Assembly (NCBI GenBank): GCA_904377855.1 | Contig: CAJFGS010000027.1 | Location: 1 to 34,224 of the forward strand | DNA length: 34,224 bases | Direction of reading: 5' to 3' | From: Candidatus Avimonas merdigallinarum | Lineage (GTDB): Bacteria > Bacillota > Clostridia > Oscillospirales > Acutalibacteraceae | Shown here: one piece after another, positions 9,606 to 17,690 of the stretch | How the letters are laid out: every line of letters starts with the position of its first letter | Position numbering within the stretch: position 1 is the stretch's first letter | Notes under the pieces: generated by a model | The model's database searches: none | What the model saw: only the letters and a program-made list of their open reading frames with translations | What the model was told of the DNA's origin: nothing | Made by a program: the position numbers and the translations under genes

Positions 9606-10892
9606 ATGGCCGCATGGGAAGAAATCGTGGAAAAGCGCACCGGCGAACGGTGCTTTTGCCTCCGCCACCCCTCCGGGCTGACCATCCGGGTGAACCCGAA
9701 AGAGGGATACCGGTCCTCCTACGCGGTGTTTGCCACCCGCTACGGATCGATCGACACCGCTTTCCGCATGGGCGGTGCGGCGGAGGAAACGGTGGTGCCC
9801 GCCGGCATCGCCCATTACCTGGAGCACAAGCTGTTTGAAAGCGAGGACGGCGACGCCTTTTCGCGGTACGCCAAGACCGGCGCGTCGGCCAACGCCTTCA
9901 CCAGCTTTGACCGCACCGCCTACCTTTTCTCCTGCACCGACCGGTTTTCGGAATCCCTCGAAATCCTGCTGGACTTTGTGCAGCATCCCTATTTCACCGA
10001 GGAAACCGTCCAAAAGGAGCAGGGGATCATCGGGCAGGAAATCCGGATGTGCGAGGACAGCCCCGGCCGCCGGGTGCTGTTCAACCTCCTGAAGGCGCTG
10101 TATAAAAAACACCCGGTGCGCATCGATATCGCCGGTACGGTGGAATCGATTGCGCAGATTACGCCGGAGCTGCTGTACGGCTGCTACCGCACGTTCTACA
10201 AGCTGAACAACATGGTGCTCGCCGTTTCGGGCAGCGTCACGCCGCAGGAGGTGCTCGCCGTGGCCGACCGGATGCTGGCTTCCAAGGACGACGGGGAACG
10301 GGTGGAGCGCGCCGTCACGGACGAGCCGGACGAGCCCGCCGCCCCCCGCGTAGAAAGCCGGATGCCGGTGGCCTCCCCGCTGTTTTACCTCGGCTTCAAG
10401 GACTCCCTGCCGGGCGGCCGCTGCCGGACGGCGGAGGAGCTGGCGGCGGCGGACGTCCTGCTGGAAATCCTCGCGGGGCAGGCGTCCCCCCTCTACGCCC
10501 GGCTGATGAAGCAGGGCCTTATCAACACCTCGTTCGGGGCGGAATATTTTGAAGGCCCCGGCTACGCGGCCTGGATAATCGGCGGGGAATCTGCCGATCC
10601 GGACGGGGTGGCGGAGGCCGTCCACGCCGAAATTGAGCGCCTGCGCCGGGACGGGATCCCCGCCGCCGACTTCGAGGCGGCCCGCAACGCCCTGTACGGG
10701 AGGCTGGTTTCCTCCCTCAACGACGTGGAGAACTGCGGCGACATCCTGGTGAGCGACTTTTTCTACGGGCGGGCCCCTTTTGCCCTGGTCGAGGCGGCCG
10801 CCTCCCTCACCCCCGCCGCCGTGGCGCGGATGCTGGAGGACGGCCTGCGGCGGGAACAGTCCGCCCTGTCGGTGGTATCCCCCGCCGGATAA
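9606..10892 (+). CDS. yfmH: M16-family zinc peptidase YfmH (EF-P modification-associated)
   Basis: A 428-residue M16 metallopeptidase. The inverted zinc motif HYLEH is at residues 70-74 (H70, H74 ligands; E73 catalytic), and a downstream Glu-rich segment (EQGIIGQEIRM, near 140-150) can supply the third ligand. It is therefore the catalytic partner of the inactive YfmF encoded immediately upstream. The B. subtilis homologue is YmfH. There the pair is associated with EF-P maturation, and the same role is inferred here. The next gene, lgt, begins 66 nt downstream with its own ribosome site. Confidence 0.9.
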   Translation: MAAWEEIVEKRTGERCFCLRHPSGLTIRVNPKEGYRSSYAVFATRYGSIDTAFRMGGAAEETVVPAGIAHYLEHKLFESEDGDAFSRYAKTGASANAFTSFDRTAYLFSCTDRFSESLEILLDFVQHPYFTEETVQKEQGIIGQEIRMCEDSPGRRVLFNLLKALYKKHPVRIDIAGTVESIAQITPELLYGCYRTFYKLNNMVLAVSGSVTPQEVLAVADRMLASKDDGERVERAVTDEPDEPAAPRVESRMPVASPLFYLGFKDSLPGGRCRTAEELAAADVLLEILAGQASPLYARLMKQGLINTSFGAEYFEGPGYAAWIIGGESADPDGVAEAVHAEIERLRRDGIPAADFEAARNALYGRLVSSLNDVENCGDILVSDFFYGRAPFALVEAAASLTPAAVARMLEDGLRREQSALSVVSPAG

Positions 10893-10958
10893 TCCCCGGG
10901 AAACGGACGGCCCCGTGAACGCGGCGCCGCCCTTACATAAAGAAAGGACGAAACGCAC

Positions 10959-12161
10959 ATGAGTCATTACATTTCCTTCCCGGCGCTGGGCTGGACTTTC
11001 CACGTATCCCCGACCATTGTGGAATTCACCCTGTTCGGGCACGAATTCTCCCTGAACTGGTACGGGCTGCTCATCGCGCTGGGCTTCCTGCTGGCGGTGA
11101 TTTACGCGCTCAAGCGGGCCCAGCAGTTCGACATCGACCCCGACCGGATGATCGACGTGGTGCTGGTCGCCGCGATCTTCGCCTTCATTGGCGCGCGGCT
11201 GTATTACGTGCTGTTCTGCGACGACCGGGCGCAGTATTTTGAAAACCCAATCCGCATCCTCTACGTATGGGAAGGCGGGCTCGGGATTTACGGCGGCATC
11301 ATCTTCGCGTTTATCGCCGGCCTGATTATGTGCCGGGTGCGGAAGGTCAACGCCCCCGCCATGTTCGACCTCGCTTCCCTCGGGTTCCTCATCGGCCAGG
11401 GGATCGGCCGGTGGGGGAACTTCTTCAACCAGGAGGCGTTCGGCGGCAACACCGACCTGCCGTGGGGGATGACCGGCGACATCATCCAGAGCGGGGAAAA
11501 CGACAGCGGCTATGTCCTGACCGATCCGGTCCACCCCACCTTCCTGTATGAGTCGCTGTGGTGCCTGCTCGGGTTTATCCTGCTGCACATACTTTCCAAA
11601 AAAGCCTACAAATTCAAGGGGGAAATCTTCTCCCTGTACCTTGTCTGGTATGGCGCGGGCCGCTTCATGATTGAGTCGCTGCGCACCGACAGCCTGTATT
11701 TCGGCGCGATGAAGGTGTCCCAGCTGGTCGCTATCCTCTCGATAATCGGCGGCGTGGCGCTCTTCTTCCTGCTGCGCGCCCATGCCAACACCCTGCCCAA
11801 AGACCTCTTTGCCGCTGAGACACTGGACGGGGTGAAAATCCCGCTGGACGAAAGCGTCGATACGCTGGAGGGCGAAGGGGATGCGCTGGCCGGGGAAGCG
11901 GCAGAGGAAACGGACGCAGAGGATTCGGCCGAATTGGCTGAAGTGGTCGAATCGGCGGAAACCGGGGCCGAACCGCCGGCGGAGCAGGAAGGCCCTGCCG
12001 GGGAAGGGGAAAATCCCCCCGCGCCTTCGGCTTCGGCCGAAGAGGATGCCGCCCGCCGGCCGGACGCGGCGGACAGCCAGGATGCGGCCCCGGAAAGCAA
12101 GAACGGGGAAGAACCGGCGGAAGACGAAAAGGATAGGAAAACGGGGCCGGCGGCGGAATAA
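10959..12161 (+). CDS. lgt: Prolipoprotein diacylglyceryl transferase Lgt with acidic C-terminal tail
   Basis: This integral membrane enzyme transfers diacylglyceryl from phosphatidylglycerol to the lipobox cysteine of prolipoproteins, the first step of lipoprotein maturation. The core (residues about 1-285) has several hydrophobic segments, the Lgt signature [13 protein letters not shown] (150-162; R151), HPTFLYES (192-199) and [10 protein letters not shown] (235-244). Y111 appears to sit where E. coli has His103 ([10 protein letters not shown]); I think Tyr also occurs in other Gram-positives. At 400 residues it is about 115 longer than usual. The surplus, from about 286 onwards, is a low-complexity Glu/Ala/Asp/Pro tail without membrane segments, predicted to be cytoplasmic. 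The start is ATG 10959, behind AGAAAGGA. Confidence 0.95.
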   Translation: MSHYISFPALGWTFHVSPTIVEFTLFGHEFSLNWYGLLIALGFLLAVIYALKRAQQFDIDPDRMIDVVLVAAIFAFIGARLYYVLFCDDRAQYFENPIRILYVWEGGLGIYGGIIFAFIAGLIMCRVRKVNAPAMFDLASLGFLIGQGIGRWGNFFNQEAFGGNTDLPWGMTGDIIQSGENDSGYVLTDPVHPTFLYESLWCLLGFILLHILSKKAYKFKGEIFSLYLVWYGAGRFMIESLRTDSLYFGAMKVSQLVAILSIIGGVALFFLLRAHANTLPKDLFAAETLDGVKIPLDESVDTLEGEGDALAGEAAEETDAEDSAELAEVVESAETGAEPPAEQEGPAGEGENPPAPSASAEEDAARRPDAADSQDAAPESKNGEEPAEDEKDRKTGPAAE

Positions 12162-12321
12162 GCCGGCCTCCGCCCTATTGGACAGGGCTCCCCGGAGGGG
12201 CGCAGAGCCGGAATATCCGGCCGCGCAAGGCCGGGGGCCCGGTTCCGCGGGGGCGGCAGGGAATTCAGGACGCGCCGGGGCATGCATTCCAGCGCGCCGA
12301 CAGAAAGGAACGAGCGAACAT

Positions 12322-13182
12322 ATGGCAACCATTATCGATGGGAAAGCAATCGCCGCGCGGGTGCGGGGAGAGGTGGCGGCGGAAGCCGCCGCGTTAAGGG
12401 AAAAAGGGATTACCCCCGGTCTGGCGGTCATCCTGGTGGGGGACGATCCCGCCTCCCGCGTGTATGTCAACAACAAGAAAAAGGCCTGCGCTGAGGCCGG
12501 CATCTATTCGGAGGAAATCGCCCTGCCCGCCGACACCACGCAGGACGAGCTGCTCGCCCTGATTGCGAGTTTGAACAGCCGCAGCGACATCAACGGCATC
12601 CTCTGCCAGCTGCCGCTGCCCTCCCATATCGACGACAAGGCGGTAATCAGCGCCATCTCCCCCCTGAAGGACGTGGACGCTTTCCACGCCGCCAACGTCG
12701 GGCACATCATGATCGGCGACTACACCTTCCTCCCCTGCACCCCCGCCGGCGTGATGGAGCTCCTGCACAGCGCCGGCATCACGGCCGCGGGGAAAAGCTG
12801 CGTGGTGATCGGGCGGAGCAATATCGTGGGCAAGCCGATGGCCATGCTGCTGCTGCATGAAAACGGGACGGTCACCGTCTGCCATTCCAAGACCGCCAAC
12901 CTCAAGCAGATCTGCCAAGGGGCGGACATCCTGGTCGCCGCCGTCGGCAAGGCGAAATTTGTGACGGCCGATATGGTGAAGCCCGGCGCCGCCGTCATCG
13001 ACGTGGGGATGAACCGGGACGAAAACGGCAAGCTCTGCGGCGACGTGGACTTTGCGGGTGTGGAGCCGGTGGCCGGCTGGATCACCCCGGTGCCGGGCGG
13101 CGTGGGCCCGATGACCATCGCGATGCTGCTCAAAAACACCATCCTGGCCGCCAAGCACCAGAACGCCCTGCTGATAAAATAA
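12322..13182 (+). CDS. folD: Bifunctional methylene-THF dehydrogenase/cyclohydrolase FolD
   Basis: A 286-residue cytoplasmic enzyme interconverting 5,10-methylene-THF, 5,10-methenyl-THF and 10-formyl-THF with NADP+. Seen: SxxYxxxK with Y48 and catalytic K52, QLPLP (96-100), the KDVDAF variant of the KDVDGF motif (116-121), the cofactor loop GRSNIVGKP and the C-terminal [10 protein letters not shown] signature. The length is normal. The start is ATG 12322 with AGAAAGGAA at 12302-12310, a slightly long spacing of about 12 nt. The frame is open further upstream over the end of lgt, but that part is not protein-like. It is the last gene before the terminator at 13309-13349. The 160 nt separating it from lgt show no recognisable riboswitch. 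Confidence 0.96.
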   Translation: MATIIDGKAIAARVRGEVAAEAAALREKGITPGLAVILVGDDPASRVYVNNKKKACAEAGIYSEEIALPADTTQDELLALIASLNSRSDINGILCQLPLPSHIDDKAVISAISPLKDVDAFHAANVGHIMIGDYTFLPCTPAGVMELLHSAGITAAGKSCVVIGRSNIVGKPMAMLLLHENGTVTVCHSKTANLKQICQGADILVAAVGKAKFVTADMVKPGAAVIDVGMNRDENGKLCGDVDFAGVEPVAGWITPVPGGVGPMTIAMLLKNTILAAKHQNALLIK

Positions 13183-13305
13183 GCCTGCATCTCCCCTGGG
13201 GATGGGCAGGCGGCAAGAGCCGGGGCCCGTGCATGCGGCCCTGCGGCGGGCGCGCCCGCCGGCAAAGGAGGGGCGCTTGCGCTCGATAAGAAACGGAGAA
13301 AAGGC

Positions 13306-13495
13306 AAAAACGCCGGAGGGCCATCACGATGGCCCCCCGGCGTTTTTTTCCGGAACGCTGAAAACAGCCCTCTCCATTGAAGAGGACCGTTTTGCCTCCA
13401 GAGGGGAGATAACACAGGGTTCCGGAAGCGGCGGCATCCGCTCATTTGCCTTGCGAACCGCCGCGCGGGGGAGCATAATCCTGCGGGGATTATGA
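13306..13495 (-). ncRNA. Candidate structured RNA (unassigned family)
   Basis: In about 190 nt there are four consecutive helices and a terminator, read on the minus strand. (1) CATAATCC/GGATTATG is at 13474-13494. (2) A 7-bp stem pairs 13428-13434 with 13458-13464. (3) A closing 9-bp helix, 13348-13356/13419-13427, encloses a 13-bp hairpin (13361-13373/13381-13393) and a 4-bp hairpin (13396-13399/13405-13408), giving a three-way junction. (4) The terminator 13309-13344 follows. In the 13-bp hairpin the two imperfect positions are A.C on plus but G.U on minus, and the terminator shows the same. It lies 3' of the DUF4340 gene, so it is either an operon 3' UTR element or a separate sRNA. I see no matching known family; 6S RNA and SRP RNA were considered and not supported. 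No clear promoter was found. Confidence 0.45.
13309..13349. terminator. Bidirectional terminator between folD and the minus-strand RNA/operon
   Basis: The stem 13309-13325/13328-13344 is about 16-18 bp. It is followed by TTTTTTT on the plus strand (13343-13349), and on the minus strand by TTTTT (13310-13306). The single non-Watson-Crick position (13317/13336) is A.C on plus but G.U on minus, so the helix is continuous only in minus-strand RNA. It closes folD transcription and can end transcripts coming from the right. Confidence 0.85.
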
Positions 13496-13532
13496 AAGCC
13501 GCCGGAAAGCGTTGCTTTCCGGCGGCTTTTTT
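13495..13532 (+). terminator. Strong plus-strand terminator with no obvious gene
   Basis: A perfect 15-16-bp stem (13495-13510/13514-13529, loop GTT) is followed by a run of six T (13527-13532) on the plus strand. On the minus strand only TTT follows. No plus-strand gene lies between the folD terminator and this one. It may act as a backup for folD or, despite its weak T-run, as the end of the minus-strand ABC operon. Confidence 0.7.
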
Positions 13533-13603
13533 GGCTCCGGCTTCCCCGCCCCAGCAGGGAAGCGGGAGAGCTATTTTTACTGTCTTTTCATACAGGTATC
13601 GGA

Positions 13604-15127
13604 TCAGACGACCACTTCTCCGCCGTTCAGATACGTTTCGATCTGGCTAAGCAAGTTCTCTACGTCGCTGGCGCGCACCGTATACGGGCTCATACCTTCG
13701 ATCGCACAGATATAGAGGTTGGCACTCTGCTTATAGAACCGCGCCACATATGGGGCCCGATCCTCATCGAGCAGGCGCATGGTGAATACCACATCCGGCT
13801 CCCCGGTAGGCGCCACATCGGTCTCCCCGTACCGGCTGACCTGCATGAACACCTGATAGAGGCTGCGGAATTCCTCCGTCGAGTATGTTTCGCCATCTAC
13901 GGTAACCGTCAGCTTCTTGTCGTTGTCCGTTTCGTCCGGGAAATGTTCCAGGTTAAAGGTGGTTTCTTCCCCGTTGGCCGACACGGTGATCGACGACACA
14001 TCCACAATGTTATCCATGAACAGGAATTCGCTGACCATCTCCGTATACTGGGCCTCAGCCCAGGGGACCGACGAGGTGCTGATCAGATATACTGCGTTAT
14101 AATCGTCGACCATCGCATAATAATAGCCATCGTCATTGGTGTTTCCAAGCCGGATGGTATGCTCGGTCTTGTTATAATACACCGTGGTGGTTTCCTCGTC
14201 TTCATTGGTGCTGGCGGACTGGATCGCTAGAGTCAGCACGCATGTCGAATACGGGTTATCCAGCCCGTATTCCTTCAGGTCTTCCTCCGTCGGGTGGGCC
14301 TTTTCCGCTTCGGTGGCGTACAGGGAGGTCACGCCGGCATACATCTCCGACATTTCCTGGTTCATACTCACCCCGAAAACTTCGGGAGAAGTAATGATAT
14401 ACCCAAAAAACGCGAGGTTGGACGGATCGCTTTCCTCCTCAAAAGCGCGGAAGGAGAAGGGCTTGCTGCCGCGGACCGTCCCCCCGAGCTCCATGCCGTA
14501 GACAACCGCCTGCGCGTTTTCGTCGTCTTCCCGCGCTGCGGGGGCGGTAATCAAGGTGGTGCCGACATACGCTTCGGCTTTATCCAGCAGCCGGCTGCCG
14601 AAAGTGGTACTTACGATATAAATCGCTTCCTCTGTGCTCAGCCGGAAATAATACCCGTCCTTCAGGGGCGTTTCATCCCCCAGCTCCGCCGTCGCTGTCG
14701 TCCCGTCTGCATAGGTGATTTCGGCTGTGGCCTGCGGCTCGTCAAGCCCGAAATCCGCCTCGTTCTCCGAGGTATCGACCACTTTCTGATTGGCGGTAAT
14801 CAGCGCAAAGGCTTCCGTCATTGCGCTGACGGCCGAGGTGTCTACCGGCAGATCGTCAAACCCTTCCACCATCATCTGGCCTTCCTCGTCCGGCGCCACC
14901 GTATAGGATGTTTCCCCCTGACGGAGCACCACCTTGCTGACAGGGTCGCTGATACTCTCGCCGGCATCGTCCACGGATTTATCCAGCAGGGTGATGGTCG
15001 TACTGCTGGTGGTCGAGGAGCTGTCCCCCTCATCGGCCGGGAGGAGGAAAAGCAGCCCCAGCAGAAGGCCGACCAGCACCACGATGGCGACCCCTGCAAT
15101 AATCAAAGTCCGGATCTGTTTGCTCAT
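13604..15127 (-). CDS. DUF4340 domain-containing membrane-anchored protein
   Basis: A 507-residue protein with one N-terminal membrane segment (about 8-29), a Ser/Thr linker and a long extracytoplasmic region of repeated beta-rich units. This is the DUF4340 pattern, with phrases such as DYNAVYLIS and EEAIYIVS recurring in duplicated halves. In the family these proteins travel with Gld-type ABC transporters; their biochemical role is not established. The gene is last in a four-gene operon. Its ATG overlaps the stop of the GldG-like gene (ATGA, 15124-15127), so translation is coupled. An extracellular accessory function for the exporter is inferred. Confidence 0.85.
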   Translation of the reverse strand: MSKQIRTLIIAGVAIVVLVGLLLGLLFLLPADEGDSSSTTSSTTITLLDKSVDDAGESISDPVSKVVLRQGETSYTVAPDEEGQMMVEGFDDLPVDTSAVSAMTEAFALITANQKVVDTSENEADFGLDEPQATAEITYADGTTATAELGDETPLKDGYYFRLSTEEAIYIVSTTFGSRLLDKAEAYVGTTLITAPAAREDDENAQAVVYGMELGGTVRGSKPFSFRAFEEESDPSNLAFFGYIITSPEVFGVSMNQEMSEMYAGVTSLYATEAEKAHPTEEDLKEYGLDNPYSTCVLTLAIQSASTNEDEETTTVYYNKTEHTIRLGNTNDDGYYYAMVDDYNAVYLISTSSVPWAEAQYTEMVSEFLFMDNIVDVSSITVSANGEETTFNLEHFPDETDNDKKLTVTVDGETYSTEEFRSLYQVFMQVSRYGETDVAPTGEPDVVFTMRLLDEDRAPYVARFYKQSANLYICAIEGMSPYTVRASDVENLLSQIETYLNGGEVVV

Positions 15128-16908
15128 AGACGCCTCCTCCTGAGGAAGACCACCAGGCAGACAATCAAAATAACCACCGGGATGATAGCCACAAATACAA
15201 TGAAGAAGACATTCATCTGGCCGGCCGTGAATTCCAGGGACGTCTGTTCCAGCGGCTTATTGGAAATGTTCACCGGCGTCTCGTTCCCGGTTATGCCGTT
15301 GGCCATTCCCAGCAGGAACTCTTCGTTATATACCGTGGACATACTGGTAAAGTTGTCATACGCCATCGAATTGCTGCCGAACACAAGCACATTGGTGGAA
15401 ATCGTGTTGTTGTCGCTGTCGTAGCCCCATTTGGTGGCCATCGCGGCCCCCACGATCGGGTATTCGTCCGCTTCAAACGCCTCCGGCGCTTCCTGCTCCT
15501 CACCCTCTTCCGGCTCGGCAAGCGCGTCCTCCATCCTCACCAGCCGGGCGCTTTCCGGATAGGTCAGCAGCGCGGTATTGTACAGGGAAGCCTGGGAGTT
15601 GGTGGATTCATGCATCAGGATCTGGCGGGCAATCGGGGTCAGGACGCGATCCCCGACAATATCCACGGTATAGTCGTTGCTCCCGATATCTGCGTATACC
15701 CAGGAAGGCTGCCTCCAATACACCCGGTTGGCATCGGTCTCCTGAACCAGGTTGTTGGTTACCTCCAGGCCATACTCTACTTCCAGGAATTCATACAGGT
15801 TGGGGCAGTCCGCCGCATAGTTGACAAACACGATGAGCTGGCGGCCTAATTTCCCATCGTTGTCCAGCCACTCGCGCAGCCGTTCGATTTCGTCGTCGGA
15901 GTAATCCCTGGTCGGCGCAGCAATGACGGCCATGACCGCCTCTTCGCTGAATTCCTCCGACCCGGTGGTATCCAGGGTAGTAACGGAGTAATTATTGACC
16001 TCCAGAATAGACTGAAGCCCTGTCGCCGTATAGGAATCCTCATCATGGCCGGTCAGGAACAGCACTTCCGGCGTCACGTCGGAGGTGACCATCATCAGGT
16101 TGGACGCCAGCGTCTGTTCCACCATCGAATCCTGGGGGACGATGCTCCCATAATAGTTGTAAGCCGTTTCGTCATAAGTAAACATATCGACGATGTTGGT
16201 TTTCTGGTAACGGTCCCCGCAGAGGAAGAGGACGTCGTAATACTCGACCTCATATTCCTGGTACTGCAGTGCGAGCTGCGGATCGCTGTTCAGGTCGATG
16301 TACGATGTTTTGACTTTCCCGCCGGAATAGGAATCGTAGAGGCGGAGCGCTTCATACAGCTGCTTGAATATCGCGCCCACCCCGTCGGTGGAGGCGCTTT
16401 CCAATTCGCTCTCCTGGACAAAGACCAGGACCTCTACATCTTTGGTAATCCCCTCGGCGACCTCCCGGCTTTCTTCGCTCAGGGTGAACAGCTTATCCGC
16501 CGTCAGGTCGAGGTTGAGCGGGAAACGCTCGCTGAGGATATTGGCCACAACGTTGACAAGGACAATCACCACGACCACCACCGCGGTCAGCGCGGTGGCC
16601 ATCCCCCCGTAACGGAGTTTGCGGGTGTCCCTTTTTACCTTTTCCTTTTTCGCCTTTTTCGGCTTCTCTCCTGCCGGCTCGGAATCCTCCTCCGGAGAAG
16701 CTTCCTCATCCCCGGCCTCCGCCGTTTCTTCCCCTCCGGCTGCTTCTTCAACTTCAGCCTCCGCCGCTTCGCCGGCGTTTTCCGGCGCGGCGGGTTCCTC
16801 CGCAGGAGAAACCCCGCCGTCTTCGGCGAGCGCTTCCTTATTTTCCATCTCCGGGCGGGATTCGCTTTCCTGCAGTTCCTCGCGCTCCGGCGTATTCTCG
16901 TTTTTCAA
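15124..16908 (-). CDS. GldG-like ABC transporter auxiliary protein with acidic N terminus
   Basis: A 594-residue protein of the GldG/ABC-type uncharacterised transport family. It has a membrane segment (about 101-125), a large extracytoplasmic domain and a C-terminal membrane segment followed by RRRR. The family is the non-ATPase, non-pore partner of GldA/GldF-type transporters; its substrate is unknown in Firmicutes. Unusually, the first 80 residues are Glu/Ala/Pro low complexity, then 82-99 are strongly basic (Lys/Arg) just before the membrane. The start chosen is TTG 16908, because AAAGGAG (16923-16917) is 8 nt away. ATG 16914 is only 2 nt from that site, and TTG 16938 has none. It is coupled to the DUF4340 gene by a 4-nt overlap. 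The gap from the permease gene is about 75 nt. Confidence 0.82.
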   Translation of the reverse strand: MKNENTPEREELQESESRPEMENKEALAEDGGVSPAEEPAAPENAGEAAEAEVEEAAGGEETAEAGDEEASPEEDSEPAGEKPKKAKKEKVKRDTRKLRYGGMATALTAVVVVVIVLVNVVANILSERFPLNLDLTADKLFTLSEESREVAEGITKDVEVLVFVQESELESASTDGVGAIFKQLYEALRLYDSYSGGKVKTSYIDLNSDPQLALQYQEYEVEYYDVLFLCGDRYQKTNIVDMFTYDETAYNYYGSIVPQDSMVEQTLASNLMMVTSDVTPEVLFLTGHDEDSYTATGLQSILEVNNYSVTTLDTTGSEEFSEEAVMAVIAAPTRDYSDDEIERLREWLDNDGKLGRQLIVFVNYAADCPNLYEFLEVEYGLEVTNNLVQETDANRVYWRQPSWVYADIGSNDYTVDIVGDRVLTPIARQILMHESTNSQASLYNTALLTYPESARLVRMEDALAEPEEGEEQEAPEAFEADEYPIVGAAMATKWGYDSDNNTISTNVLVFGSNSMAYDNFTSMSTVYNEEFLLGMANGITGNETPVNISNKPLEQTSLEFTAGQMNVFFIVFVAIIPVVILIVCLVVFLRRRRL

Positions 16909-16982
16909 GCTCATGCTCCTTTCCAATTCGTGGGACAAACGGGCCTTCTCCGGCCCTCACGTTTATTGCATGCGCGGAGCGC

Positions 16983-17690
16983 TTAACTCCACCTCTTGCG
17001 ATCCAGCACACGGACGGTAAGGAACACAAACAGCGCCTGCATGCTCAGGAAAAAGATAACGTAAGCGTAATTCAGGATCCCGCTGGTAAACTCGGTATAC
17101 TTCTGGGACACCGACAGGAAATCGACCACCGTCGCTATCCAGGGGATGTTGGAGAAAATGCTGGAAAGGCTGTCCAACATGATCAGCGCCACCGATACGC
17201 CCAAGGTGCCAATCGCCGCAATCAGCTGGCTTTCCGTCAGGCTGGAGATCAGCAGGCCGATCGAGATAACCAGCCCGCCCAGCAGGATGAGGCCCAGGAA
17301 ATTCCCGATAATCACGCTCCACGACGGGGTGACCTGGAAGGCGATAACCACCGCGAACACCAGCAGGATCACCAGGGAGAGCACATACATCAGCAGGGCG
17401 GCCAAAAATTTCCCCATCACGATGCCGGTCAGGCTGGCCGGCGAGGTGAGCAGGGCCTGATCGGTCCTCTGCCGCTTTTCTTCACTGAACAGCCGCATGG
17501 TCAGGATCGGCAAGATGAGCAGCACCACGGTGAACAGGTTGCTGAATACATGCGACAGATCCGCGCTCATGGAGTAGATATTAAAAAGGAAGAAGAAATA
17601 TCCGGACGCGCAGGTCATCACCGCCAGCAGGATATAGCCGACCGGCGAAGTGAAGAACGATTTGAATTCCCGCTTAAAGACAGCACCCAT
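16983..17690 (-). CDS. ABC-2-type permease, GldF-like
   Basis: A 235-residue membrane protein with about six hydrophobic segments. It starts MGAVFKREFKSFFTSPVGYI, typical of the GldF/ABC-2 permease family, and contains the cytoplasmic loop LFSEEKRQRTDQALLTSP that contacts the ATPase. It forms the membrane pore with the upstream ATPase. Its ATG overlaps the ATPase stop by one base (TGATG at 17688-17692), which shows translational coupling. The substrate is unknown. NosY-like permeases are the main alternative, but the following GldG and DUF4340 genes favour GldF. Confidence 0.88.
   Translation of the reverse strand: MGAVFKREFKSFFTSPVGYILLAVMTCASGYFFFLFNIYSMSADLSHVFSNLFTVVLLILPILTMRLFSEEKRQRTDQALLTSPASLTGIVMGKFLAALLMYVLSLVILLVFAVVIAFQVTPSWSVIIGNFLGLILLGGLVISIGLLISSLTESQLIAAIGTLGVSVALIMLDSLSSIFSNIPWIATVVDFLSVSQKYTEFTSGILNYAYVIFFLSMQALFVFLTVRVLDRKRWS

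Noticed and set aside
12162..12321. ZTP or tetrahydrofolate riboswitch upstream of folD
   Set aside because: Neither consensus core could be found in the lgt-folD gap.
11606..12328. Ser/Ala-rich antisense frame over the lgt tail
   Set aside because: It is the reverse complement of the Glu/Ala tail of Lgt, with no ribosome site or domain.
13306..13532. 6S RNA or SRP RNA
   Set aside because: No large central bubble of 6S type and no SRP GNAR-loop core could be drawn; only short chance matches were seen.
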